From NCBI GenBank assembly GCA_937930275.1, contig CALGLM010000201.1:1-7805 (forward strand): 7,805 nucleotides of DNA, given 5' to 3'. Under the pieces are notes generated by a model, which saw nothing but the letters and a program-made list of their open reading frames with translations, was not told the DNA's origin and ran no database searches. This DNA is from an uncultured Ignavibacteria bacterium. GTDB taxonomy: Bacteria > Bacteroidota > Ignavibacteria > Ignavibacteriales > Melioribacteraceae. Numbering within the stretch: position 1 is the stretch's first letter; each line of letters starts with the position of its first letter. The position numbers and the translations under genes were made by a program. Shown here piece after piece: positions 1 to 7,662 of this stretch.

Positions 1-2156
1 CTTATTGATTCGCTGGTGGCTGATTGCTCTTGGCTTGCAGTCGCCACTATATTAATATTATCGGAAACATCCTTAGTCGCACTAATAATTTCCATTAATG
101 ATTCACCGGCTTTATCCGCTTTATCTTTCCCTGCTACAACTTCTTTAGCGCCTTGTGTAATTGATTCAACTGCAAATACGGTATCTTTTTGAATAGTCTT
201 AATCATCGTTGCAATTTCTTTTGTAGCTTTTGTCGTTCGTTCGGCAAGTTTTCTTACCTCGTCTGCTACAACTGCAAATCCACGCCCTTGTTCACCAGCA
301 CGGGCAGCTTCAATTGCGGCGTTTAAGGCAAGTAAGTTTGTTTGGTCAGCAATATCGTTTATTACTTGGATAATCTCACCTATCTGTTGACTACTATCAC
401 CCAGTGCTTTAATGGTTGTTTCGGCTTTAGCTACCACATTTGCAATTTTAGTCATTCCATCAACTGTTTCGGTAATAATATTTCCTCCTTTCAAAGCCAA
501 TTCTCCGGCTTTTTTGCTATTATTTGCTGCCAAATTTGCACTTTGTGAAGTTGAATGAATAGTATTAGTCATTTCCTCTATTGCTCCGGCAACGTCAAAA
601 ATTTGTGAAGATTGTTCTTGTGAGCCTGTTGCAAGTTGATGAACTGTTGAAGACAATTTGACAGTCATTGCACTAATATTTGTTATTGCGTTTTTCAATG
701 TTTTAACAAGATCATGAATATTTACAACCGAGTAATTAAATCCTCTTAATAATTTACCAATATTATCTTTGCTTTCGGATTCAATGTGCACTCCCAAATC
801 TCCATCTGCAAAAGCTTCCATCTTTTCTAATAATAAATCAACATTATTTTCAAGATAGTTCTTTTCGTAAACTTTACAGTTCTCCTTTTTATTTAATTTG
901 TTAAAAATTGCTATTGCCATTTGTTCGCAATTATTATAACCGCATGCACTGCAATCTAAAATATCTGTATCTTTTGATTTAAGCATCTCTTTATAAATTC
1001 CTTCAATTTGAACTTTTGAAGGAATTTTTAACATTGTTAAATAATTTGATTGATGTAAATTCTCATATTTTCTGTCGTATAAGCCGGGTTTCCAATATTT
1101 GTTTATTATCTTGTTAATTTTAAATTTATTAAATTTTTTAGAGCGTAAAATCCCTTTATTTGCATAACCTTCCTGCATTTCTTTGTTACGTTTGTCAATA
1201 TTCTTTTCCAGTTCGTCAACAGATTTGTCGCGTTTCGTTCCAGTACCGCCGTTGCATCCGTGTTCGCAATTAAGGCAGTCTATAATTAGTGGATTATTCC
1301 CCTTTTTAATATCCTCCGGAAGTTTATCAAAATACTTATAAATTACTGTTGGTCCTTCAATTTTTCTTGAAATATTTAATAAAAACGGATTCTCTCGTTC
1401 AACTGTTTTTAATAAGCCACCTGGAGTAGAAAACAATACTGCCCGTTCCGCAGGGTCATTATCATAGTCTAATGAAGGGTATTGATTTAGTTTTATACTA
1501 TTTTTCTTAATATAATCTACAAAACTTGTTAATGTTACGTTGTAATCCCCTTTCCCAAGTTCGGCAAATTCTCTTTTTTTTGCAGTGCACGGAGAAACTA
1601 TTAAAATTTTATGGCTATTATATTGAGTATAAAATTGCCTTATAAATTTAATTGTATGCATCATCGGGCTATCTGCAGGGGCAAGATATTTTAGTAATTC
1701 GGGTTTATAAATTTCACAATAAGAAACAATTGCAGGACACGGTTGAGCTATTATTAATTGCGGTTTGTTTCTTTTAGCATGCTCTAAGTAACTTTTTACA
1801 GTCAATTCCGCACCAAAACTTACATCAAAAATTGCAGAGATACCAATAGATTTTAACCAACCGTTAAAATTTTTGTAGGTATCGGGAAACTCCGCAGCTA
1901 TTGCAGGTGCAACAATTGCTACCATTTTTTCACGTTTATTCAGTGTTTCAATAAACGGCATAAAATCATCGACAATTTTACGGGCTTCATGCGGACAACC
2001 TTCAATACATTCCCCACAACCTATACATAAATCATCAATTACGTTAACATGATCTCCGCTCCCATCATTGCAAAACTTAACAGGACATACTGCAATGCAC
2101 CTGTGGCAGTTTACACACTTCTCTTTGTCAACTTCAATAATTTTAGGTAGTTTCAT
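1..2156 (-). CDS. [FeFe]-hydrogenase-like / methyl-accepting chemotaxis fusion sensor (3' end cut by window edge)
   Basis: Read on the minus strand, the frame is open from ATG at 2156 to the window edge, giving 718 codons with no stop. An in-frame TAA lies 12 nt upstream of the ATG, so no earlier start is possible; no clear Shine-Dalgarno is seen. Domains in order: two 4Fe-4S ferredoxin motifs (Cys14/17/20/24 and Cys44/47/50/54); an [FeFe]-hydrogenase H-cluster domain of about residues 75-310, with L1 QPCPAIV (Cys140), L2 SPCTAKK (Cys190) and L3 CEHGCNGG (Cys297, Cys301); a Lys-rich linker; a Cys4 Fe-S domain (Cys402/405/410/427, CSACGYNNC); a HAMP-like segment near 437-490 (GDL, then DNIGKL and FN); and an MCP signalling coiled coil from about 500, with the conserved hairpin tip at 598-641 ([18 protein letters not shown]). 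No signal peptide or membrane helix is visible, so it should be cytoplasmic. The architecture resembles the putatively sensory group C [FeFe]-hydrogenases (HydS). By inference it senses H2 or redox state and signals to CheA/CheW. The missing C-terminus should be the end of the returning MCP helix. Confidence 0.93.
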   Translation of the reverse strand, partial: MKLPKIIEVDKEKCVNCHRCIAVCPVKFCNDGSGDHVNVIDDLCIGCGECIEGCPHEARKIVDDFMPFIETLNKREKMVAIVAPAIAAEFPDTYKNFNGWLKSIGISAIFDVSFGAELTVKSYLEHAKRNKPQLIIAQPCPAIVSYCEIYKPELLKYLAPADSPMMHTIKFIRQFYTQYNSHKILIVSPCTAKKREFAELGKGDYNVTLTSFVDYIKKNSIKLNQYPSLDYDNDPAERAVLFSTPGGLLKTVERENPFLLNISRKIEGPTVIYKYFDKLPEDIKKGNNPLIIDCLNCEHGCNGGTGTKRDKSVDELEKNIDKRNKEMQEGYANKGILRSKKFNKFKINKIINKYWKPGLYDRKYENLHQSNYLTMLKIPSKVQIEGIYKEMLKSKDTDILDCSACGYNNCEQMAIAIFNKLNKKENCKVYEKNYLENNVDLLLEKMEAFADGDLGVHIESESKDNIGKLLRGFNYSVVNIHDLVKTLKNAITNISAMTVKLSSTVHQLATGSQEQSSQIFDVAGAIEEMTNTIHSTSQSANLAANNSKKAGELALKGGNIITETVDGMTKIANVVAKAETTIKALGDSSQQIGEIIQVINDIADQTNLLALNAAIEAARAGEQGRGFAVVADEVRKLAERTTKATKEIATMIKTIQKDTVFAVESITQGAKEVVAGKDKADKAGESLMEIISATKDVSDNINIVATASQEQSATSESI

Positions 2157-2205
2157 AGTTTTATAGTTTTATTTAAATAAATAGTAGATAAACGAATCTT
2201 ATTTG

Positions 2206-2242
2206 TTAGTAATATTTAACTTACTAAAAATATATTTACTAA
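2206..2242. repeat. Three TTAGTAA/TTACTAA heptamers at 15-bp period
   Basis: TTAGTAA lies at 2206-2212, and its reverse complement TTACTAA lies at 2221-2227 and again at 2236-2242. The starts are exactly 15 bp apart. The first two copies form a 7-bp inverted repeat around an 8-nt spacer, and the last two are direct repeats that extend to TTACTAAA. The cluster sits 50-86 bp upstream of the sensor start codon, where an operator could act on the minus-strand gene. The AT-rich background makes chance a real alternative. Confidence 0.4.
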
Positions 2243-2265
2243 ACAAAGATTTATTTGATTATTTA

Positions 2266-2300
2266 TAATAGTAATATTCTTTTTGGGTGTATTACTATTA
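2266..2300. repeat. Perfect 11-bp inverted repeat, 13-nt spacer
   Basis: TAATAGTAATA at 2266-2276 is the exact reverse complement of TATTACTATTA at 2290-2300. The spacer is 13 nt and contains a TTTTTGGGTG run that is G-rich for this region. The arms share the TAGTAA/TTACTA core with the heptamers at 2206-2242. The centre is about 127 bp upstream of the sensor start and 275 bp upstream of the methyltransferase start. It lacks the GC-rich stem and T-tract of an intrinsic terminator, so a protein-binding site is the likelier role if it is functional. Confidence 0.5.
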
Positions 2301-2527
2301 ATAATTCGATAAGATTTTAATAAACAAAAAATTAATATTGGGAATAAATCTGAATGAAGAAAAACTTTGCAGTTGCAAATTTCTTAATCGTAAAAATATG
2401 TTGTGGAATTACTTCGGAAATTCGCATTCCGTTTTATACTAATAATAAAATTAAAATTGGTTGCTATATTAATATTAAAATTATCCACTCGCAAAAAAAT
2501 ATACTTAAAAAGAAAATCTTAATTTTG

Positions 2528-2535
2528 TATATTTG
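2528..2535 (+). promoter_or_regulatory. Bacteroidota-type -7 element (TAnnTTTG) for the R-M operon
   Basis: TATATTTG matches the TAnnTTTG -7 consensus of Bacteroidota housekeeping promoters and ends 22 nt before the methyltransferase ATG. No TTTG-type -33 element is visible at the expected spacing (about 2500-2510 is A-rich). An AAGGA Shine-Dalgarno at 2547-2551 follows, six nt before the ATG. The implied leader is very short. Assignment is by motif and position only. Confidence 0.4.
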
Positions 2536-2557
2536 CATTAATGTTTAAGGAATTTTA

Positions 2558-3430
2558 ATGCAAACTAAAATTATTAATATCGGTTTTGAAAAAACTTGTG
2601 AATGTGTGGGCAATAAAATAAATTGTTTGGAAGCAAAAGAATGGTTGAAATGTCAGTTAGGAGTATGGCAGTTTACTTACGAAAAAAGAGATATTAGGGA
2701 TAAAGAACTTCACCCAGCTACATTTCCAATTTCATTATCAACTAAAATAATAAAATTGTTTACGCATGAAGGTGAATTAGTTGTTGATCCTTTTGTCGGA
2801 AGCGGTACAACTTTAGTTTCTGCACAAGATACAAATAGAAACGCAGTTGGTTTTGATTTGAAGAAAGAATATGTCGAGCTTTCTTGTTCGAGATTAATTA
2901 CAGATAACGTATTTAACAATTGTCAGCAGTTGGCAATTCAAGATGATGCAAGAAATATTAATCAATATTTTTTACCGGGAACAGTAGGTTTAATTTGGAC
3001 TTCTCCGCCTTATGGTAACTTATTAAATAGGAAGAGGAAAAATAAATCAAGACGTGACAGAGATAACGGACAACTTGGTAAAGTTGAACAATATTCCCAA
3101 GATGAAAGAGATTTAGGTACATATGAATTATTAGAATACACAAAAGCAATGGGTGATATTTTTGAAGGATTATTTCCACTTTTAAAGGAAAAAGGGCACT
3201 GTGTAATAAATGTACCGGATTTTTGGTGGGAAAACCAAAGAGTTACTCTACATGTAAGTATAATTGAGGAATTAAGAAAAAGAGGCTATGAATTAAGAAA
3301 TACAATTATTTGGGATAGAACAAATATTGTTAATAATATAGGAATATTTGGTTGGCCCAGCAACTATATTACTATGGGTACAACATTTGAGTATTTATTG
3401 GATTTTTGGAAACCACCGAAGGAGAAATAA
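2558..3430 (+). CDS. Type II DNA amino-methyltransferase (probably N4-cytosine) of an MvaI/BcnI-like R-M system
   Basis: This 290-residue enzyme should transfer a methyl group from S-adenosylmethionine to an exocyclic amino group in the recognition site, protecting host DNA from the nuclease encoded next. Visible motifs in order: motif X (HPATFP, 52-57), motif I for AdoMet binding (DPFVGSG, 77-83), an acidic motif II residue (Asp100 in GFDL), a probable motif III acidic pair (Asp129/130), catalytic motif IV (TSPPY, 148-152), and a motif VII-VIII region ending EYLLDFWKP near 278-286. TSPPY is the form usual for N4-cytosine enzymes, which agrees with the MvaI/BcnI partner. The order X-I-IV is permuted relative to the beta class, where IV precedes X and I. 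The basic, polar insert at about 155-190 is a candidate target-recognition segment. The start has an AAGGA ribosome binding site. The stop codon overlaps the endonuclease start by one base (TAATG). Confidence in the family is high; base specificity is inferred. Confidence 0.92.
   Translation: MQTKIINIGFEKTCECVGNKINCLEAKEWLKCQLGVWQFTYEKRDIRDKELHPATFPISLSTKIIKLFTHEGELVVDPFVGSGTTLVSAQDTNRNAVGFDLKKEYVELSCSRLITDNVFNNCQQLAIQDDARNINQYFLPGTVGLIWTSPPYGNLLNRKRKNKSRRDRDNGQLGKVEQYSQDERDLGTYELLEYTKAMGDIFEGLFPLLKEKGHCVINVPDFWWENQRVTLHVSIIEELRKRGYELRNTIIWDRTNIVNNIGIFGWPSNYITMGTTFEYLLDFWKPPKEK
3419..3424 (+). promoter_or_regulatory. Shine-Dalgarno AAGGAG that fixes the endonuclease start
   Basis: AAGGAG lies five nt before ATG 3430 and inside the last codons of the methyltransferase gene. 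It favours ATG 3430 over the in-frame TTG at 3406, which would add eight residues and has no such site. The arrangement implies translational coupling, with the methyltransferase translated first. Confidence 0.85.
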
Positions 3431-4215
3431 TGAATGTAATTACAAAGGAGCAGTTGATAGAGAATTTGGTTAAAATAAAAAAAATGGGTTGGGTAAAAAA
3501 TGCCCGCAAAGGAAATTCGGGGGGTGTCGGAAATACTTTAGAAGATCTGTTAGGCATAAAAGAGAACAATTTGCCAATACCTAATGCTGCAGAATGGGAG
3601 TTAAAGGCTCAAAGAACTAATACTTCGTCATTAATTACTTTATTTCACATGGAGCCATCTCCACGTGCATTAAAGTTCGTGCCAAATATTCTGCTCTTGA
3701 ATTATGGGTGGATACATAAAGAAGCGGGTAAAAAATATCCTTCAAATGAAATGAGTTTTCGACAAACAATTTCAGGTAAAAACTATAGCGATAGAGGGTT
3801 TAAAGTTATTGTTGATAGAGATGAAAGAAAAGTGAGAGTTTCATTCAATAGTGCTTCTGTAGATCCTATTCATGATAAATGGTTGAATTCGGTAGTTTCA
3901 AAAGTGGGTTTTGGTGATCTTGATCCACAACCTTATTGGGGTTTTGATGATTTATTTCATAAAGCTGGTACAAAACTAATCAATTGTTTTTTCGTTCAAG
4001 CAGAAAGTAAATTTGAAAATGATGTAGAATATTTCCATTTTACAAATATTATGCAGTTAGAAAAATTTAGTATTGAAAATTTTTTGAATGCAATTGAAGA
4101 AAATAAAATTTTGGTTGATTTTGATGCAAGAACCGGTCATAATCACGGAACAAAATTTAGAATGCGGCAAAACTGCTTATTTGAGCTGTATGAAAAAAAG
4201 ACATTGATTGATTAA
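3430..4215 (+). CDS. MvaI/BcnI-family type II restriction endonuclease
   Basis: The protein has 261 residues from ATG 3430, a size typical of the monomeric MvaI/BcnI family, whose fold is related to MutH. Recognisable parts are the N-terminal GGVGNTLEDLLGI block (31-43, with Glu38 and Asp39), the EWELKAQR block (55-62) carrying an E-x-K catalytic signature (Glu57, Lys59), and the LFHMEPSPR block (71-79, His73). A later GHNHGTKFRMR stretch (236-246) may contact DNA. Asp39, Glu57 and Lys59 are proposed metal-binding and catalytic residues by comparison with PD-(D/E)XK enzymes; the exact equivalents were not aligned. Characterised relatives cut CCWGG (MvaI) and CCSGG (BcnI), so a CCNGG-like target is inferred, not shown. 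The gene overlaps the methyltransferase stop by one base and appears intact, so the pair looks like a functional restriction-modification unit. No controller gene is present in the window. Confidence 0.9.
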   Translation: MNVITKEQLIENLVKIKKMGWVKNARKGNSGGVGNTLEDLLGIKENNLPIPNAAEWELKAQRTNTSSLITLFHMEPSPRALKFVPNILLLNYGWIHKEAGKKYPSNEMSFRQTISGKNYSDRGFKVIVDRDERKVRVSFNSASVDPIHDKWLNSVVSKVGFGDLDPQPYWGFDDLFHKAGTKLINCFFVQAESKFENDVEYFHFTNIMQLEKFSIENFLNAIEENKILVDFDARTGHNHGTKFRMRQNCLFELYEKKTLID

Positions 4216-4311
4216 GGTATTATTTTTTTCCTTTGTTTATCTCTCAAAACTATAATAAATTTAATACGTCTAATATTTGTCGTAATGTTTTTAATTTATT
4301 AGGAGAGAGTA

Positions 4312-7300
4312 ATGAAGAAAATATTTCTGTTTTTATTGCTTATTGCAATAGGGTTAAATGCTCAAAACAAGGAGAAAAAAGATTCGGTTGATACCGGATT
4401 ATTCAATTCGTTAAAGTGGCGAAATATTGGACCTGCTGTAACCAGCGGCCGAATTTCGGATTTTGCCGTAAATCCACAAAACAACAGCGAGTATTATGTA
4501 GCAGTTGCAAGCGGACATGTGTGGAAAACTACAAATAGAGGAACAACTTTTGAACCTGTTTTTGATAACTACGGAGCTTATTCAATAGGTTGTGTAGTTA
4601 TGGACCCAAATAACAATAATGTAGTGTGGATTGGTACAGGTGAAAATAACCACCAACGCGCTTTGGGTTACGGAAACGGAGTTTACAAAACAACAGACGG
4701 CGGAAAATCGTGGAAAAATATGGGATTAAAAGAAAGCCGCCAAATAGGTGATATTGTTATTGACCCAAGAAACAGTAATATAGTATTTGTTGCCGCAGAA
4801 GGTTCTGTTTGGGGACCTGGTGGGGATCGTGGTTTATATAAAACAATAGACGGCGGAAAGACATGGATTAAAGTGTTAAATATTAGCGAACATACAGGTG
4901 TAAATAATGTTTTATTTGATCCGAGAAATCCTGATGTAATGTACGCTACAACAGAACAAAGAAGACGTCACGTTTTTACCAAAATAGGAGGCGGTCCCGA
5001 ATCCGCAGTTTATAAAAGTTATGATGCCGGTCAAACTTGGGAAAAAATAATGGTCGGTTTACCTAATGTTGATTTAGGCGGAATGGGCTTAGATATTTCA
5101 CCTGTTAATCCGGACGTTCTTTATTTGATTGTTGAAGCAGCAGAAAACAAAGGTGGTTTTTTCCGTTCTACAAATCGCGGAGCAACTTGGGATAAAATGA
5201 ATGATTATACTTCTCAAGGTCAGTATTTTAACGAAATTTATTGTGATCCGCAAAATGTTGATGTTGTTTATTCGTTAGAAACTGTATCCCGCATAACATT
5301 TGATGCAGGAAAGACTTGGAAAAATATAAGTTATAAAGATAGACATGTGGACGACCACGCTTTGTGGATCAATCCAAAAGATACTAAAAACTTTTTAATA
5401 GGCGGTGACGGAGGAGTTTATGAGACATTTGACGGCGGCGAAACTTTTGATTTTAAGGAAAACTTACCTGTAACTCAATTTTATCGTGTTGCTACGGATA
5501 ACAGTCTTCCTTTTTATTATGTTTACGGAGGCACACAAGATAATAATAGTTTGGGGGGTCCTTCTCAAACTTTAAGCAGTGACGGAATTGTTAATAGTGA
5601 TTGGATTTTTACAAACGGCGGTGACGGCTTTTGGAGTGCAATTGACCCTGAAAATCCGGATATAGTTTATGCCGAATCACAATACGGAGGAATGGTTCGA
5701 TTTGATAAAAAAAGCGGTGAAGCAATTGATATTAGACCCGAACCGAGAAAGGGAGAGTTAACCTATAAATGGAATTGGGATACTCCTTTATTTATTAGTC
5801 ATTTTAGTAATAAAAGGTTATATACGGCAGCCAATAAAGTTTTTAGAAGTGATGACAGGGGAGATACTTGGCAAGTTATAAGTGACGATTTAACTGCAAA
5901 AATTGATAGAAATACTTGGAAGGTAATGGATAAGTATTGGAGTATTGATGCGGTTGCAAAAGATAAATCGACTTCACTTTTCGGCACTATTATATCGCTT
6001 GCCGAATCACCTATTAAAGAAAATTTATTATATGCCGGTACAGATGACGGATTAATTCAAGTTACGGAAGACCAGACTACATGGCGAAAGATTGACAAAT
6101 TTAACGGTGTTCCCGAAAATACATATGTAAGTGATATTTGTCCTTCCAAATTTGATGAAAATGTAGTTTTTGCATCATTTAATAATACATTACGTGATGA
6201 TTTTAAACCGTATATTCTTAAAAGTACGGATAAAGGAAAAACTTGGAAATCAATTGCAAACAACCTGCCGGTTAACGGGGCAATTCATTCAATTGAACAA
6301 GACTTTGTTAATCCGGATTTGTTATTTGTGGGAACCGAATTTAGCATTTTTGCAAGTACTGACGGCGGTGAAAATTGGATACCGTTAAAATCAGGTTTAC
6401 CAGATATTCCGGTTAGAGATATTACAATACAAAAACGTGAAAACGACTTGGTAATTGCTACTTTTGGGCGTGGTTTTTACGTGTTAGATAATTATTCTCC
6501 TTTGCGATTAGTAAATAAACAATTAACGGAAAAAGATGCCGAAATATTTCCTATAAAAGATGCTTTGATGTTTATGAAAGGATACTCAGGCGGTTCACTT
6601 GGTACAACTTACTTTACTGCGCCTAATCCCGATTTTGGAGCTGTATTTACTTACTATATTAAAGACGTTCCTAAAACTTTAAAACAAGAAAGAAAAGAAG
6701 CAGAAAAAAAATTATTTAAGGATGGGAAACCGATACCTCAGCCTTCTGATAGCTTATTGTTCTTAGAAAAAGAAGAGATAGCTCCGTATTTAATTTTTAC
6801 AATATATGACGAAAGCGGAAACGAAATTAGAAAAATAAACACGTCTGCAAATAAAGGAATTAATAGAATTGTATGGGATTTAACATATCAAAACTTGGCA
6901 CCAATGGATAAAGTTGAAAAGTACGATCCTATTGCAAAACAAAGGGGAAGCTTTTTAGTGATGCCGGGTAAATATAAAGTTGGTTTAAGCATAGTTACGC
7001 GAAACGGGGCAAAACAACTTGTTGAGCCGGTAGAATTTAACACGGTACCGTTGCGCAATACTGTATTACCGGCAACCGATAGAGAGCAAATGGTAGCTTT
7101 TCAAACAAAATCAAACGAACTTGCAAGACAAATTTGGGGAGCAAACAAATTTATTAACGAAATTAATAATAAGTTAACTTCAATAAAACAAGTCCTGTCT
7201 GTTATGCCGTCTGTTGATGAAAAGTTAATTAAAAAAGCAACCGAACTGAATTTGGAATTGAAACAAATTTCATTAAAATTTGAACGTAGGTCTGATAGTC

Positions 7301-7554
7301 CGAGTGCAGAAGAAAATCCGCCTTCACCTGTTACAATTAACGAAAGGTTAAGCACGTTAGTTTATACACATTGGCGTTCAACATCTAATATTACAAATAA
7401 CGAAAGAAACGCTTTTAATATTTTAAGCGAAGAATTTCCCCCGTTATATAAAAGATTAGTAGAAATTAACGAAAAAGAAATTAAAGAATTAGAAAAAGAA
7501 TTGGAAAGAATTAAAGCCCCGTATACACCGGGTAGAATAATAAATGTTAAGTAG
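4312..7554 (+). CDS. Secreted Sortilin/VPS10-like beta-propeller protein (often annotated as glycosyl hydrolase)
   Basis: This 1080-residue protein starts at ATG 4312, six nt after AGGAG (4301-4305). Residues 1-17 form a Sec signal peptide (MKKI, a Leu/Ile/Phe core, then LNA before Gln18); there is no lipobox Cys. About ten Asp-box or near-Asp-box motifs (S/T-x-D-x-G-x-T-W) run along residues 73-689, including TTDGGKSW (127), TIDGGKTW (178), SYDAGQTW (236), STNRGATW (286), TFDAGKTW (329), STDKGKTW (638) and STDGGENW (682). These mark consecutive propeller blades, probably two propellers. A charged insert at about 788-825 leads to a beta-sandwich-like segment (826-910), then a helical, Lys/Glu-rich C-terminus with coiled-coil character (920-1070). 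The layout fits the large VPS10-domain proteins of Bacteroidota and Ignavibacteriota, often labelled glycosyl hydrolases without proof of catalysis. No type IX secretion C-terminal sorting domain is recognisable, so a periplasmic location is more likely than cell-surface. Substrate or ligand is unknown. It appears monocistronic, with a terminator downstream. Confidence 0.9.
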   Translation: MKKIFLFLLLIAIGLNAQNKEKKDSVDTGLFNSLKWRNIGPAVTSGRISDFAVNPQNNSEYYVAVASGHVWKTTNRGTTFEPVFDNYGAYSIGCVVMDPNNNNVVWIGTGENNHQRALGYGNGVYKTTDGGKSWKNMGLKESRQIGDIVIDPRNSNIVFVAAEGSVWGPGGDRGLYKTIDGGKTWIKVLNISEHTGVNNVLFDPRNPDVMYATTEQRRRHVFTKIGGGPESAVYKSYDAGQTWEKIMVGLPNVDLGGMGLDISPVNPDVLYLIVEAAENKGGFFRSTNRGATWDKMNDYTSQGQYFNEIYCDPQNVDVVYSLETVSRITFDAGKTWKNISYKDRHVDDHALWINPKDTKNFLIGGDGGVYETFDGGETFDFKENLPVTQFYRVATDNSLPFYYVYGGTQDNNSLGGPSQTLSSDGIVNSDWIFTNGGDGFWSAIDPENPDIVYAESQYGGMVRFDKKSGEAIDIRPEPRKGELTYKWNWDTPLFISHFSNKRLYTAANKVFRSDDRGDTWQVISDDLTAKIDRNTWKVMDKYWSIDAVAKDKSTSLFGTIISLAESPIKENLLYAGTDDGLIQVTEDQTTWRKIDKFNGVPENTYVSDICPSKFDENVVFASFNNTLRDDFKPYILKSTDKGKTWKSIANNLPVNGAIHSIEQDFVNPDLLFVGTEFSIFASTDGGENWIPLKSGLPDIPVRDITIQKRENDLVIATFGRGFYVLDNYSPLRLVNKQLTEKDAEIFPIKDALMFMKGYSGGSLGTTYFTAPNPDFGAVFTYYIKDVPKTLKQERKEAEKKLFKDGKPIPQPSDSLLFLEKEEIAPYLIFTIYDESGNEIRKINTSANKGINRIVWDLTYQNLAPMDKVEKYDPIAKQRGSFLVMPGKYKVGLSIVTRNGAKQLVEPVEFNTVPLRNTVLPATDREQMVAFQTKSNELARQIWGANKFINEINNKLTSIKQVLSVMPSVDEKLIKKATELNLELKQISLKFERRSDSPSAEENPPSPVTINERLSTLVYTHWRSTSNITNNERNAFNILSEEFPPLYKRLVEINEKEIKELEKELERIKAPYTPGRIINVK

Positions 7555-7624
7555 TAGAATTAAGCATATTATAGAATTGTATTAGAGTTACAACATTACA
7601 AAAAATTAGTACTTATCTCTTTTA

Positions 7625-7662
7625 TCCTCCTCTCTAAATCCGAAGAGAGGAGGAATTATTTT
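7625..7662 (+). terminator. Intrinsic terminator after the propeller gene
   Basis: TCCTCCTCTCT (7625-7635) pairs perfectly with AGAGAGGAGGA (7644-7654) to form an 11-bp stem with an 8-nt loop, followed by ATTATTTT. It lies 70 nt after the stop codon. The stem is far more GC-rich than its surroundings. The downstream tract is T-rich but interrupted. The remaining bases to the window end hold no gene or other clear feature. Confidence 0.85.

Larger units (their letters stand above)
2157..2557. other. AT-rich divergent intergenic region
   Basis: This 401-bp gap separates the minus-strand sensor from the plus-strand restriction-modification operon, so it should hold both divergent promoters. It is very AT-rich and carries a phased heptamer cluster (2206-2242), a perfect inverted repeat (2266-2300) and a Bacteroidota-type promoter-like element (2528-2535). 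A 64-codon open frame at 2354-2548 has no ribosome binding site, no recognisable domain and the Ile/Lys/Asn-rich composition expected of translated AT-rich spacer, so it is not called as a gene. No helix-turn-helix controller gene of the kind that often accompanies type II systems is present here. Confidence 0.7.

Noticed and set aside
2415..2435. CGGAA/TTCCG hairpin followed by TTTT, possible terminator
   Set aside because: The stem is only 5 bp and no gene ends upstream of it on the plus strand.
2354..2548. 64-codon open frame in the intergenic region
   Set aside because: It has no ribosome binding site and no recognisable motif, its composition is that of translated AT-rich spacer, and it overlaps the probable promoter of the R-M operon.
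3406..3429. Upstream TTG start adding eight residues to the endonuclease
   Set aside because: It has no Shine-Dalgarno, whereas ATG 3430 has AAGGAG at ideal spacing and gives a normal family N-terminus.
2558..4215. R-M genes as part of a mobile element
   Set aside because: No integrase, transposase, terminal repeats or target-site duplication is visible around them. Horizontal transfer is plausible for such systems but is not shown by this sequence.
4271..4279. TAATATTTG before the propeller gene as a -7 promoter element
   Set aside because: The spacing inside the motif is off by one from TAnnTTTG, and the nearest TTTG (4232-4235) is too far for a -33 element. A promoter probably exists here but cannot be placed.
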